A stretch of 58,952 nucleotides of DNA, taken from assembly GCA_004299095.1 (NCBI GenBank), contig SCQQ01000064.1:1-58952 (forward strand). The letters are read 5' to 3'. Below the pieces are notes generated by a model. The model was not told the origin of the DNA. It saw only the letters and a list, made by a program, of their open reading frames with translations, and did not search any database. Below, one piece after another: positions 26,005-35,157 of this stretch. How positions within the stretch are numbered: position 1 is the first letter of the stretch; each line of letters begins with the position of its first letter. Both the position numbers and the translations under genes were made by a program. The stretch is from Burkholderiaceae bacterium. Lineage in GTDB: Bacteria; Pseudomonadota; Gammaproteobacteria; Burkholderiales; Burkholderiaceae_C.

Positions 26005-27755
26005 AACTCTCGCCCATTCGCGCCCTCGTCGCGGTCATCGTGGCCGCGGTCCTGCTCACGCTGCCGCTGTTCGTGCCGTCGTTCTACGTCAACCTGCTGG
26101 TGCTGACGGCGATCTACGGCTTCGTCGTCACCGGCATGATCCTGCTCACCGGCTACACCGGCCTGGTGAGCCTGGGTCACGCCGCGTTCTTCGGCGTTGG
26201 CGCGTACGCCGCCGCCGTCCTGGGCGGCACCTTCGGCCTGAACCCGTGGCTCAGCCTGGTGGCCGGCACGGCCATCGCCGCGCTCTCGGCCTACATCGTC
26301 GGCCTGCCGCTGCTGCGCCTGTCGGGCCACTACTTGGCGCTCGCGACGCTGGCGTGGGGCGTGATTGCCAGCACGCTGTTCACCCAGATGGCGTTCCTGA
26401 CCGGCGGCCCGGACGGCTTTTCCAACGTCCCGACGCTGTCGTTCTTCGGCCTCGACATGGTGGGCGAAGGGCGCTTCTACTACCTGGTGCTGATCGTGGC
26501 CGTGGCCGGCGCGCTCATGCTGGGCGCCCTGCTCAACAGCCGCAGCGGCCGCGCCGTGCGCGCGCTGGCCAGCAGCGAAGTGGCCGCGTCGAGCCTGGGC
26601 GTAAACGTCAGCCGCCTCAAACTACAGGTGTTCGTGCTGTCGGCCGCCTTCGCCGGTTTGGGCGGTGGCCTCTATGCGTACTTCATCGCTTTCATCGCGC
26701 CCAGCACGTTCGACATCGGCGCCTCGATCCGCTTGCTCACCATGACCATGATCGGCGGCGCGCACCCGCTGGGCGGGCTGGTCGGTGCCGGCATCATCAT
26801 CGGTCTGGACAACCTGTTGCAGGACATCCTGCCGAACGCCAGCGGGCAAGCCGGCCAGGTCCAGATCATCATTTACGGCCTGGCGCTGGTGATCTTGATG
26901 ATCGCCAGCCCCAAGGGTCTGGCGCCCCTCCTGCGCCGGATCTGGAACCCGCGCTTGCGCATCAAGGCGACGGCAGGCGAGGTCGCGGCGCCGGCGCCCG
27001 AGCCGGCCGAGCTGAAAGTCGATACGGTCAGCCGCACCTTCGGCGGGCTGGTGGCCGTGAACGAACTTTCGCTCAACGTGAAAAGCGGCGAAATCGTCGG
27101 CCTGATCGGTCCCAACGGCGCCGGCAAGACCACCGCGTTCAACCTGATGAGCGGCGTGCTCACACCCAGTTCCGGCCGGGTGGTGCTGAATGGCCGGGAC
27201 GTCACCGGCCTGTCGTCCGAGCGCATGGCGCGCCTGGGACTCACGCGCACCTTCCAGGAAACCGCGCCGTTCGACATGAGCGTGCTGGAAAACGTCATGA
27301 TGGGCTGCTACACGCACACGCGCGGCAGCCTGTGGTCCGGCCTGATCGGCCTGGGGCGCGGCGACGAAGCGCGCGCACAGGCCGAAGCGTTGTACATCCT
27401 GAAGCGCATCGGCCTGGAGAACGTGGACGCGCCAGCGAGCGCCCTCTCCGTGGGCCAGCGCCGACAGCTCGAAGTGGCGCGCGCGCTGGCGCTGCGGCCG
27501 CGCGTGCTGCTGTTGGACGAACCCGCGGCCGGCTTGCGCTTCGGCGAAAAACGCCTGCTGTCGCAATTCCTCGATCAATTGCGGCACGAAGGCATTGCCC
27601 TGTTGCTGGTCGAGCACGACATGGGGGTCGTCATGGGCCTGGTCGATCGCCTGGTCGTGATGAACTACGGCAAGACCCTTGCCAACGGCGAACCCCGGCA
27701 AGTGGCACGCAACCCGGCCGTGATCGAAGCCTATTTAGGAACCGATCCGACATGA
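26001..27755 (+). CDS. Fused LIV permease-ATPase (LivM-LivG)
   Basis: The 584-residue chain joins a LivM permease (about residues 1-310; signature LTGYTGLVSLGHAAFFGVGAYAA) to a LivG ATPase (about 337-584). The ATPase has Walker A GPNGAGKTT from residue 370, LTRTFQETAPFDMSVLENV, signature LSVGQRRQLEVARAL near 480 and Walker B LLLDEPAAGLRF near 500. A Pro/Ala/Glu-rich linker (AAPAPEPAELK) connects them. The signature has V instead of the first G of LSGGQ. It overlaps livH upstream and livF downstream by four bases each. Such fusions are known but less common than separate genes. Confidence 0.93.
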   Translation: MKLSPIRALVAVIVAAVLLTLPLFVPSFYVNLLVLTAIYGFVVTGMILLTGYTGLVSLGHAAFFGVGAYAAAVLGGTFGLNPWLSLVAGTAIAALSAYIVGLPLLRLSGHYLALATLAWGVIASTLFTQMAFLTGGPDGFSNVPTLSFFGLDMVGEGRFYYLVLIVAVAGALMLGALLNSRSGRAVRALASSEVAASSLGVNVSRLKLQVFVLSAAFAGLGGGLYAYFIAFIAPSTFDIGASIRLLTMTMIGGAHPLGGLVGAGIIIGLDNLLQDILPNASGQAGQVQIIIYGLALVILMIASPKGLAPLLRRIWNPRLRIKATAGEVAAPAPEPAELKVDTVSRTFGGLVAVNELSLNVKSGEIVGLIGPNGAGKTTAFNLMSGVLTPSSGRVVLNGRDVTGLSSERMARLGLTRTFQETAPFDMSVLENVMMGCYTHTRGSLWSGLIGLGRGDEARAQAEALYILKRIGLENVDAPASALSVGQRRQLEVARALALRPRVLLLDEPAAGLRFGEKRLLSQFLDQLRHEGIALLLVEHDMGVVMGLVDRLVVMNYGKTLANGEPRQVARNPAVIEAYLGTDPT

Positions 27756-28540
27756 ACGAAACCGAGAACGCGCGGCAGCAACACGGCGACGTGCTTTTGG
27801 CCGTGCGCGACATCAGCGTGCACTACGGCGGCGTGCGTGCGCTGATGAACGTGTCGCTGAGCGTCATGCGCGGCGAGGTGGTCACCGTGGTTGGCGCCAA
27901 CGGCGCCGGCAAAACCAGCTTGCTGAACGCCATCGTCGGCGTGGTGCCGGCCGAAGCCGAATCGGTGCATTACGACGGTGCCGACATCCTTGGGCAAACG
28001 CCCGAGGCGCTGGTGCGCCGTGGCATCACGCTCATCCCCGAGCGCCGCGACCTGTTCGCCGGGCTCACCGTGGAAGACAACCTGGCGCTGGGCGGCTACC
28101 ACCGCCGCCACACCGACCGCGATGGTGTACGCACCGATCTGGAGCGCGTCTATTCGATCTTTCCACGCTTGGCCGAACGCAAGCGCCAGCGCGCCGGCAC
28201 CATGTCGGGCGGCGAGCAGCAAATGCTGGCCGTGGGCCGCGCCATGATGACCCACCCGCGCCTGCTGCTGCTGGACGAACCCAGCCTGGGCCTCGCGCCG
28301 CTCATCGTGCAGGAAATCTTCCACGTGCTGGCGCAACTGAAGGGCACCGGCACCACCATCCTCGTGATCGAGCAAAACGCGCGCGCCGCGCTGAAGCTGG
28401 CCGATTACGGCTACGTGCTGGAAACCGGCCACATGACCCTGAGCGCCCCCGCCGACGAACTGGCGCGCGACCCGCGCGTGCAGGAAGCCTACTTGGGCAT
28501 GGGTGCGGCAACCGAGCGTGAGTCGGCCGGCAGCACCTGA
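27752..28540 (+). CDS. livF: LIV-type ABC transporter ATP-binding protein LivF
   Basis: The 262-residue ATPase has Walker A GANGAGKTS (residues 48-56), LIPERRDLFAGLTVEDNL, signature MSGGEQQMLAVGRAM and Walker B LLLLDEPSLGLAP. Its ATG overlaps the TGA of the LivM-LivG fusion. A C-terminal tail after AYLG (GAATERESAGST) is unconserved. With the fusion protein and LivH it completes a transporter of three polypeptides plus binding protein. Confidence 0.93.
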   Translation: MNETENARQQHGDVLLAVRDISVHYGGVRALMNVSLSVMRGEVVTVVGANGAGKTSLLNAIVGVVPAEAESVHYDGADILGQTPEALVRRGITLIPERRDLFAGLTVEDNLALGGYHRRHTDRDGVRTDLERVYSIFPRLAERKRQRAGTMSGGEQQMLAVGRAMMTHPRLLLLDEPSLGLAPLIVQEIFHVLAQLKGTGTTILVIEQNARAALKLADYGYVLETGHMTLSAPADELARDPRVQEAYLGMGAATERESAGST

Positions 28541-28774
28541 CTTCTGGCCCAACGCGGGCCCCCGCAAACGCCCGCGGCAAACCACTCCACATCGTCGTCG
28601 GGCCAACCCGGCGCATCGTGCCCACCGTGCGCGTGCAAGGAATCCCTGACGCACCGCGAGACAGGCATCGCTGCGCAAACCGGACGTGTTACAACTCTCC
28701 CCGTAAATGCCGCGCGCGCCGAACGCGCGTGGGCTTGCCGATTGCAAACCACCTCTCACCCATCAGAGTTCCCC

Positions 28775-29956
28775 ATGACCTTCGAAGCCATCCTCAAATC
28801 CGCGCAGGGCCACGCCAAGGAATTCATCCCGATCCGGCGCGACATTCACCAGCACCCGGAACTGCCGTTCAAGGAAGAGCGCACCGGCGATCTGGTGGCC
28901 AAGCATCTCGAATCCTGGGGCTATCTGGTGGAACGCGGCTTCGGCGGCACCGGCCTCGTGGGCCAGTTGAAGCGCGGCTCCAGCCAGCGCAAGCTCGGCC
29001 TGCGCGCCGACATGGACGCGCTGCCGATCAACGAGCAGACCGGCGCCGACTACGCCAGCCAGAACGCCGGCGTGATGCACGCCTGCGGCCACGACGGCCA
29101 CACCACCATGCTGCTGTGCGCCGCCAAGATGCTGGCCGAGTCGAAAGGATTCTCCGGCACGCTGAATCTGATTTTCCAGCCGGCCGAGGAGGACGGCACC
29201 GACCAGAGCGGCGCGGTGCGGATGATGGACGACGGCCTGTTCACCAAGTACCCGTGCGACGCGATCTTCGGCATGCACAACATGCCGGGCTTTCCACAAG
29301 GCACACTGGTGTTCCGCGACGGCGCCATGATGGCCTCGTCCGACAAGGTCTACATCACCATCAAGGGGCACGGCGGACACGGCGCCATGCCGCACAACGC
29401 GGCCGATCCGGTGGTGGCCGCCGCGAGCCTGGTGATGGCGCTGCAGACCGTGGTGGCGCGCAACGTCGATCCACAGCAGACCGCGGTCGTCACGGTGGGC
29501 GTGCTGCAGGCCGGTCGCGCCAACAACGTGATCCCCGACGAAGCCAAGCTGCAACTGAGCGTGCGCGCGCTCGACCCGCACGTGCGCAAGCTGCTGGAGG
29601 AACGCATCACGGCGCTCACTCACGCGCAGGCCGAAAGCTTTGGCGCCAAGGCCGAAATCGACTACCGGCGCGGCTACGCCGTGCTGGTCAATTCACCGAA
29701 AGAGACCGAGTTCGCACGGCAAGTGGGCCTGGACCTGGTGGGCACCAGGAACGTGGTGCCGCAGGGCCCCGCACTCACCGGCAGCGAGGACTTCGCCTTC
29801 ATGCTGGAAAAGCAGCCGGGCTGCTACTTGCTGATCGGCAATGGCGACGGCCCGGGCACCTGCATGGTGCACAACTCGGGCTACAACTTCAACGACGACA
29901 ACGTGGCGGTCGGCGCGGCCTATTGGACTGCGCTGGCACAGCGCTATCTGGCCTGA
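28775..29956 (+). CDS. M20 family amidohydrolase (hippurate hydrolase-like)
   Basis: The 393-residue protein shows the M20D pattern: RRDIHQHPELPFKEERT, LGLRADMDALPI, MHACGHDGHTTMLL with metal-binding Cys and His, FQPAEEDG with the catalytic Glu, and GSEDFAFMLEKQPG near the end. These enzymes cleave N-acyl amino acids such as hippurate or N-acetyl amino acids. I chose the ATG giving MTFEAILKSAQ; a TTG 11 codons earlier is less likely. The amino acid transport genes downstream fit release of an amino acid from a conjugate. Confidence 0.92.
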   Translation: MTFEAILKSAQGHAKEFIPIRRDIHQHPELPFKEERTGDLVAKHLESWGYLVERGFGGTGLVGQLKRGSSQRKLGLRADMDALPINEQTGADYASQNAGVMHACGHDGHTTMLLCAAKMLAESKGFSGTLNLIFQPAEEDGTDQSGAVRMMDDGLFTKYPCDAIFGMHNMPGFPQGTLVFRDGAMMASSDKVYITIKGHGGHGAMPHNAADPVVAAASLVMALQTVVARNVDPQQTAVVTVGVLQAGRANNVIPDEAKLQLSVRALDPHVRKLLEERITALTHAQAESFGAKAEIDYRRGYAVLVNSPKETEFARQVGLDLVGTRNVVPQGPALTGSEDFAFMLEKQPGCYLLIGNGDGPGTCMVHNSGYNFNDDNVAVGAAYWTALAQRYLA

Positions 29957-29974
29957 ACGCGCGCCGCATCTGCC

Positions 29975-30667
29975 ATGAAAACCATCGGCCTGCTGGCCGC
30001 CTTCGGCCCGGTTGCGGGCGCGCATTTCTACACGCGATTGCTGCAACTGGTCGATGCCCAAAGCGACGCCGACTACCCCGCGATCGTGCTGCTCAGCCGG
30101 CCCGACATCCCCGATCGCATCGACTTCCTGCTGCACGACGGTCCTTCGCCCGTGCCGTGGTTCATCGAGATGACGCAGCAGCTCAATGCGCTGCACGTCG
30201 ACGTGATCGCGATTGCATCGGCCACCTCACACGCGTTCCTGCCCGACGTGGAAAAAGTGTCCCACGCGCCGGCCGTCAACCTGCTGGCCGCCGTGGGCGC
30301 GGAAGTCGCCCGGCAACGCGCCCGACGGATCGGGCTGCTGGGGACTTCCGCGAGCGTGCGCCTGCATCTGTACGAACCCCACCTGCCCCAGGGAAGTACC
30401 GTAACCAGCCCGCCGGAGGCCGTGCAAACCGAACTGGATCGCATCATCTATGCGTTCAAGCGCGGCGAATCCACGGCCAAGCTGGCCATCGAACTGCTCG
30501 CATTGATCGACCAGCCCTGGGCTGCCGGCATCGAGACCTGGGTCCTCGGATGCACCGAACTGCACTTGGTCGCTGCGGAATTTCAGGCAACGCATCGCGC
30601 CATCGACTCGGTCGACTGCCTGGCACGCGCGGTGCTGGAAGCCGCGGACATCCCCATGCTCCCCTGA
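29975..30667 (+). CDS. Aspartate/glutamate racemase family protein lacking first catalytic Cys
   Basis: The 230-residue protein follows the Asp/Glu racemase fold: [25 protein letters not shown] at the N-terminus, [17 protein letters not shown] in the middle and [10 protein letters not shown] with the second catalytic Cys (C193). The first site, normally ACNTAH, reads ASATSH, so the Cys is replaced by Ser (S82). It may therefore be one-sided, inactive as a racemase or catalyse a different reaction. It lies 18 bases after the amidohydrolase and 19 before an ABC ATPase, so it is probably part of an amino acid uptake operon. Confidence 0.83.
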   Translation: MKTIGLLAAFGPVAGAHFYTRLLQLVDAQSDADYPAIVLLSRPDIPDRIDFLLHDGPSPVPWFIEMTQQLNALHVDVIAIASATSHAFLPDVEKVSHAPAVNLLAAVGAEVARQRARRIGLLGTSASVRLHLYEPHLPQGSTVTSPPEAVQTELDRIIYAFKRGESTAKLAIELLALIDQPWAAGIETWVLGCTELHLVAAEFQATHRAIDSVDCLARAVLEAADIPMLP

Positions 30668-30686
30668 AGACCGGGCACCGCCGCTC

Positions 30687-31472
30687 ATGCCGAAAGAACC
30701 CGCCGTGCCAGACCAGCCGCCGTACATCGCCATCCGGCACGTGAGCAAGCGCTTCGGCGCCACGCAGGCGCTGAACGACGTGTCGCTTTCGGTCCATCCG
30801 GGCGAAGTGGTCGCGATCATCGGGCCTTCGGGCTCGGGCAAATCCACGCTGTGCCGCTGCATCAACGGGCTGGAAAAAATCGATCAGGGCGAGATCCACA
30901 TCGGCGGCACGCTGCTGCCGACAGGCGGCGCCGCACTGGCCGAAATTCGGGCTCGGGTTGGCATGGTTTTTCAGTCGTTCAATCTGTTTCCGCACATGAC
31001 GATCCTGAAGAACATCACCTACGCGCCCATGCGCATCCGGCACACGCCGCGCGCCGACGCCGAGCGCGAGGCCCGCGCGCTGCTGGAACGCGTCGGCCTG
31101 AGCGACAAGGCCGACGCGTTTCCGCAGCAGCTTTCGGGCGGACAGCAGCAGCGCGCGGCGATCGCGCGCAGCCTGGCCATGAATCCGCAGGCCATTCTGT
31201 TCGACGAACCCACGTCGGCGCTGGACCCCGAGCTGATCAAGGAAGTGCTGGACGTGATGGTGGAGCTGGCGCGCCACGGCATGACCATGGTCGTGGTCAC
31301 GCACGAGCTCGGTTTTGCCCACGAAGTGGCCGACAAGATCGTCTTCATGGACCACGGCGCCATCGTCGAAGAAGAAAAGCCGGAAGCTTTTTTCCAGCGG
31401 CCGAAAACCGAACGCGCGCGCGCCTTCCTCTCCACCATGCTGTCGCATCGGGCACTTGTGCCGGCAAGTTGA
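30687..31472 (+). CDS. Polar amino acid ABC transporter ATP-binding protein (GlnQ type)
   Basis: The 261-residue ATPase has Walker [10 protein letters not shown] (residues 46-54), the polar amino acid-type [15 protein letters not shown], signature [15 protein letters not shown] and Walker [32 protein letters not shown] is typical of GlnQ/GltL proteins. It heads a complete transporter with the binding protein and two permeases that follow on the same strand. Confidence 0.94.
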   Translation: MPKEPAVPDQPPYIAIRHVSKRFGATQALNDVSLSVHPGEVVAIIGPSGSGKSTLCRCINGLEKIDQGEIHIGGTLLPTGGAALAEIRARVGMVFQSFNLFPHMTILKNITYAPMRIRHTPRADAEREARALLERVGLSDKADAFPQQLSGGQQQRAAIARSLAMNPQAILFDEPTSALDPELIKEVLDVMVELARHGMTMVVVTHELGFAHEVADKIVFMDHGAIVEEEKPEAFFQRPKTERARAFLSTMLSHRALVPAS

Positions 31473-31612
31473 TGACGCGCCGGCACGTGCGTAATCTTGA
31501 CTTATCCTGAGCGTGCTCCCGCGATGATCCGCAGCACGGCATGGACCAAGCACAATCCTTCGCGAAGCCCCTCCACACAGCACCCTTTTCCAAACCACCC
31601 GAGACGGCAACC

Positions 31613-32497
31613 ATGTACCCCAGCATCCACCGAGTCACCCACTTCCTCGCCTGCATCGCCTTGGCTTGCACCGCGACGGCAACAACCCTCGCCGTGGCAG
31701 CAGCCCCTGTTTTTCCGCCGGATTCCACCATGGCGAAAATCCAGAAGCGCGGCGATATCACCATCGGCGTGCACTATGACGTGCCGCTGTTTGACCAGAA
31801 AAATCCGCTCACCGGAAAACTGCAAGGCTACGAAATCGACATCGCCAACCAGCTCGGGCGTGATCTCTTCGGCAGCGACGGTCACGTGAAATTCATCGAA
31901 GCGCCCGGCCCGGTGCGCGAACAATTCATCCTGCAACACAAGGCAGACCTGATTCTTGCCACCTACACCATCACTGCGGCACGGCTGAAAACCGTGGCAT
32001 TCGCAGGCCCCATCTATGAGGCCAAGCAAGCCATCGTCGTCAAGACCGACAACAAGGCCTTCGGCAAAACCATTCCCGACTTCGCCGCCCTGAACGACCA
32101 TTCCGTGTGCGTCGTGAGCGGCTCGATTTCAAACGTGCTGCTCCTCAAGGTGGCGCCAAAAGCCAAGATCATGGCGCTCGGCAACAACCCGGACTGCGCA
32201 AAAGCCGTGCGCCAGGGCCGTGTCGAAGCCTTCGCCACCGACGATGCGCTGCTGATCGGTTTCGTCAACGAAACGCCCAAGGAAATCCGCTTCGTCGACA
32301 ACGCCGGCGGCGACGAACAACCCTACGGCGTCGGCGTCAACAAGGATTCGCTCGATCTCTGCCGTTGGGTCAACGAACGGCTGCTCGACATGTCCAAAGA
32401 CGGCTTCCTCGACAAAAGCTTCGGCGCCACCGTCGGCACCGTCATCAAGCGCAAGCCCGAGCCGCTGAAGGCGACCGACATGAAATATTGCGAATAG
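31613..32497 (+). CDS. Polar amino acid ABC transporter substrate-binding protein
   Basis: The 294-residue protein has an N-terminal signal (FLACIALACTATATTLAVAAAP) and a type II binding fold (MAKIQKRGDITIGVHYDVPLF, KLQGYEIDIANQLGRDLF, RVEAFATDDALLIGF). The pattern matches glutamate/glutamine-type binding proteins such as GluB. I chose the ATG giving MYPSIHRVTHF; an upstream ATG would add 24 residues before the signal. The following permease genes belong with it. The ligand is likely a polar or acidic amino acid, by family. Confidence 0.9.
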   Translation: MYPSIHRVTHFLACIALACTATATTLAVAAAPVFPPDSTMAKIQKRGDITIGVHYDVPLFDQKNPLTGKLQGYEIDIANQLGRDLFGSDGHVKFIEAPGPVREQFILQHKADLILATYTITAARLKTVAFAGPIYEAKQAIVVKTDNKAFGKTIPDFAALNDHSVCVVSGSISNVLLLKVAPKAKIMALGNNPDCAKAVRQGRVEAFATDDALLIGFVNETPKEIRFVDNAGGDEQPYGVGVNKDSLDLCRWVNERLLDMSKDGFLDKSFGATVGTVIKRKPEPLKATDMKYCE

Positions 32498-32539
32498 TCG
32501 CCCGCTGCGCGCACGCCATCACGAGACTTCTTTGCGGTC

Positions 32540-33190
32540 ATGGTCACGCTCGATTTTTGGCTGCATATCCTGCCGGCCTTTCGCGCCGGCTTCTGGGAAA
32601 GCCTGAAGCTCGCGCTGATCGCCTCCGCCGTTGCTTTTCCGTTCGGCTGTTTGGTCGGCGTGGGCCGCATCCTGCCGATCGCCATCGTGCGCAAGCTCTC
32701 GGACGTCTACATCAACCTGGTGCGCAGCACGCCACTCCCGGTGATTTTCATTTTCTTTTTCTTTGCGCTGCCGGACGCCGGCCTGAAATTCTCGGCGTTC
32801 AACTGCGCGGCCGCGGGCCTCGGCCTGTACATGGCGTCGTACGTCGCCGAAGCGGTACGTTCGGGCGTCAACGCAGTGCCCGCCGGCTACATTGAAGCGG
32901 CGCGCGCGCTCGGCTTGCCCGAGCGCACGGTGCTCGGCGGCATCCTGCTGCCGCAGGCGATCAAGGCGGTCATCCCCACGCTGGGCAACCTGAGCGTCGA
33001 CCTGATCAAGAACACCTCGATTGCCTACACCATCTCGGTGGTCGAGCTGACGGGTACGGCGGTGCAGCAAGTCACCATGCTGGCCAAGCCGATACCGATC
33101 TTCGTGCTGGCGGCCATCGGCTACACGGTCATGACCTTCCCGACCGGCGCGGCATTCCGCGCGCTGGAGCGCAAGTTCAAGTACCGCTGA
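32540..33190 (+). CDS. Polar amino acid ABC transporter permease (1)
   Basis: The 216-residue inner-membrane protein has LRAGFWESLKLALIA-like entry (AFRAGFWESLKLALIAS), INLVRSTPLPVIFIFFFF, and the coupling motif GYIEAARALGLPERTVLGGILLPQA. These are standard for HisM/GlnP-type permeases. It starts 42 bases after the binding protein and pairs with the next gene to form the channel. Confidence 0.93.
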   Translation: MVTLDFWLHILPAFRAGFWESLKLALIASAVAFPFGCLVGVGRILPIAIVRKLSDVYINLVRSTPLPVIFIFFFFALPDAGLKFSAFNCAAAGLGLYMASYVAEAVRSGVNAVPAGYIEAARALGLPERTVLGGILLPQAIKAVIPTLGNLSVDLIKNTSIAYTISVVELTGTAVQQVTMLAKPIPIFVLAAIGYTVMTFPTGAAFRALERKFKYR

Positions 33191-33334
33191 GAGCGCGCTC
33201 ATGATCACTGCGTCGTCGCGGCGGGTTGCAATCGGGGTGCATTCGAGCGCCGTGGCGCCGCGCGGGTGCGCCTCCGTGCGAGCCGCGGCACGAAAACACC
33301 GGCCCGGCGCCGCAGAGGCCACGGGCACACGCTG

Positions 33335-34138
33335 ATGGACTACCACCTGCTGTCCAAGGATCTGAGCCCGCGCGCGCAAGCGCGGCTCAACGCGGTCGGC
33401 GTGGGCGTCGCGGTGCTGTGCGTGCTCGCGCTCGCTGGTGTGGCGTTCGGGCTCTATCGCACCGGCGAGCTCGACGCCGCCCGCTGGCAGATCTTTGCGC
33501 ACCTCGCCACTTGGAAATTCCTCAGCATCGGCCTGTGGAACACGGTGCGCGTGGCGTTCGCGGATCTGGTTTTTTCCATGGTGCTGGGCGCCGTCATCGC
33601 CGTCGCGCAGACCAGCCGTCGCGGCGTGTTCAGATTGGCCGGCGGCGCCTACGCCGAGCTGTTCCGCGCCGTTCCCACGCTGCTCATGATCCTGTTCTGC
33701 TTCTTCGGCCTGCCGCTGCTCGGACTGGACGTGACGCCGTTCTGGGCCATCGTCTTCGGCAGCGGCCTGTACAACTCGGCGGTGCTGAGCAACATCTTCA
33801 AAAGCGGTATCCAGACCGTCGACCGCGGCCAGTCCGAAGCCGGTTACTCGCTCGGTCTCCCGCGTCGCGACGTGATGGCGGGCATCGTCTGGCCGCAAGC
33901 CCTGCGCCGCATGCGGCCTTCGATCGTGGCGCAGTGCGTGGTGCTGTTCAAAGACAGCTCGCTGGGCTTCATCATCGGCTACGAGGAAGTCCTGCGGCGC
34001 TCGCAGGAAATCGGCACCTTCACTTCTAGCTCGCTGCAGCCCTACTTCGTCGGCGGCTGCATCTACATCGCCGTGATCTACCTGCTACGGCGTTTCACGG
34101 GCCAAGGCGGTGAACGGGTCGACGAGTTGTCCGCCTGA
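33335..34138 (+). CDS. Polar amino acid ABC transporter permease (2)
   Basis: The 267-residue permease has YAELFRAVPTLLMILFCFFGLP and the coupling motif GQSEAGYSLGLPRRDVMAGIVWPQA. It is longer than its partner because of an N-terminal cytosolic and first-helix extension. I chose the ATG giving MDYHLLSKDLSP; upstream in-frame sequence is Arg-rich (RRRRGHGHT) and looks non-coding. A 144-base gap separates it from the first permease, but the order ATPase, binding protein, permease, permease is that of one transporter operon. Confidence 0.92.
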   Translation: MDYHLLSKDLSPRAQARLNAVGVGVAVLCVLALAGVAFGLYRTGELDAARWQIFAHLATWKFLSIGLWNTVRVAFADLVFSMVLGAVIAVAQTSRRGVFRLAGGAYAELFRAVPTLLMILFCFFGLPLLGLDVTPFWAIVFGSGLYNSAVLSNIFKSGIQTVDRGQSEAGYSLGLPRRDVMAGIVWPQALRRMRPSIVAQCVVLFKDSSLGFIIGYEEVLRRSQEIGTFTSSSLQPYFVGGCIYIAVIYLLRRFTGQGGERVDELSA

Positions 34139-34229
34139 CCCGGACGAACACCCGCCAGGATGCCTGCGCGATCCATTATCGAAAGAGGCGCGCAACCCAG
34201 CCCTCGCCATCGAGCCCTATGGAGCGCCG

Positions 34230-34994
34230 CTACTGCGGCACGCTCGCCAGAAACTTCTCGATGCGCGTGGCCAGGATCACCGGCGTCTCGTCCATCGGGT
34301 AGTGCCCGGCGTTGTGGATCACTTCCAGGCGCGCCTCGGGGTAGTACGTCATCCACGTTGCACGGCAGGTTTTTTCGCCCAGCGCCGGGTCGTATTCGCC
34401 CGGCAGCACCAGCAGCGGCACTTCCGGTTTGCCCAAGCGCGCGGCGAAATCGGCCTTGGCCCAGGACGGCATGTAGCCGGCCACGGCTTCGTCGTCGGAA
34501 TACGCCCGGGTGCTGGCGACCAGCGCGTCCAGCCAGGTGCCGGTGAGCCGGTTGCCGGTGGTGAAATCGATGATGGTGCGGCGCGCAGCGGGGTCGCTGC
34601 CGGCAGCGCTGAACAGTTTCCAACTGCCCTCGTCCAGCCCCGCGCCCGACGCCGGCACCGGCGTGATGGCGACCAGCGCGCGCACGCGCTGGGGTGCGGA
34701 AAGCCAGGCCAATTGAATGGCCACGCCACTCATGGAATGGCCGACCAGGGCAAAACGCTGCCAGCCCAGATCGTCAGCCAGTGCCAGCGCGTCCTCGGCC
34801 ACCTGCTCCATGGTGTAGGGACCGCCCTTGCCGCGCATGCCGCCATAGCCGCGGCAGTCCATGAAGGCGTAGCTGTAATGCGCGCGATCCAGATGCAGCG
34901 GCAGCGTGCCCCAATTGGCAGCACAGCCGAACCAGCCGTGCAGCGCAATGACCTTGTGCGGGCCAGTGCCGACGAGAACATGGGTGTTGGGCAT
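34230..34994 (-). CDS. Alpha/beta hydrolase
   Basis: The 254-residue protein has the fold's HGWFGCAANW oxyanion-hole loop, the nucleophile elbow GHSMSG, an acid region VLPGEYDPALG and the catalytic His in IHNAGHYPMDE. The start at MPNTHVLVG has AAGGAG about eight bases upstream. The substrate is unknown; such enzymes include esterases, lactonases and ring-cleavage-product hydrolases. It converges with the amino acid permease and is the gene after the IclR regulator on the same strand, so it may belong to that regulator's circuit. Confidence 0.87.
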   Translation of the reverse strand: MPNTHVLVGTGPHKVIALHGWFGCAANWGTLPLHLDRAHYSYAFMDCRGYGGMRGKGGPYTMEQVAEDALALADDLGWQRFALVGHSMSGVAIQLAWLSAPQRVRALVAITPVPASGAGLDEGSWKLFSAAGSDPAARRTIIDFTTGNRLTGTWLDALVASTRAYSDDEAVAGYMPSWAKADFAARLGKPEVPLLVLPGEYDPALGEKTCRATWMTYYPEARLEVIHNAGHYPMDETPVILATRIEKFLASVPQ

Positions 34995-35108
34995 GAAAGT
35001 CTCCTTGGAAATCATCGGCGAACGCCGTCTGACCACCAGTTTATAGGCCGCATCGGGCCGGTGGACGCGATCGCCGCGTCCGCGTGCCGAAACGATCTGC
35101 CGTTGCTA

Positions 35109-35136
35109 CGATCCGGCGGCCGCAGCGGCCGGATCG
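35109..35136 (-). terminator. GC-rich stem-loop after the IclR gene
   Basis: CGATCCGGC and its complement form a 9-bp stem around a 10-base GC-rich loop, 22 bases past the IclR stop codon. No T run follows, so termination is only a possibility. Confidence 0.4.
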
Positions 35137-35157
35137 ATGCGAGTCACACCTGCGCCT

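Noticed and set aside
28618-30744. 708-residue plus-strand frame over the amidohydrolase and racemase-like genes
   Set aside because: It runs in a second plus-strand frame over two genes with clear motifs and has Arg/His-rich low-complexity sequence, so it is a shadow.
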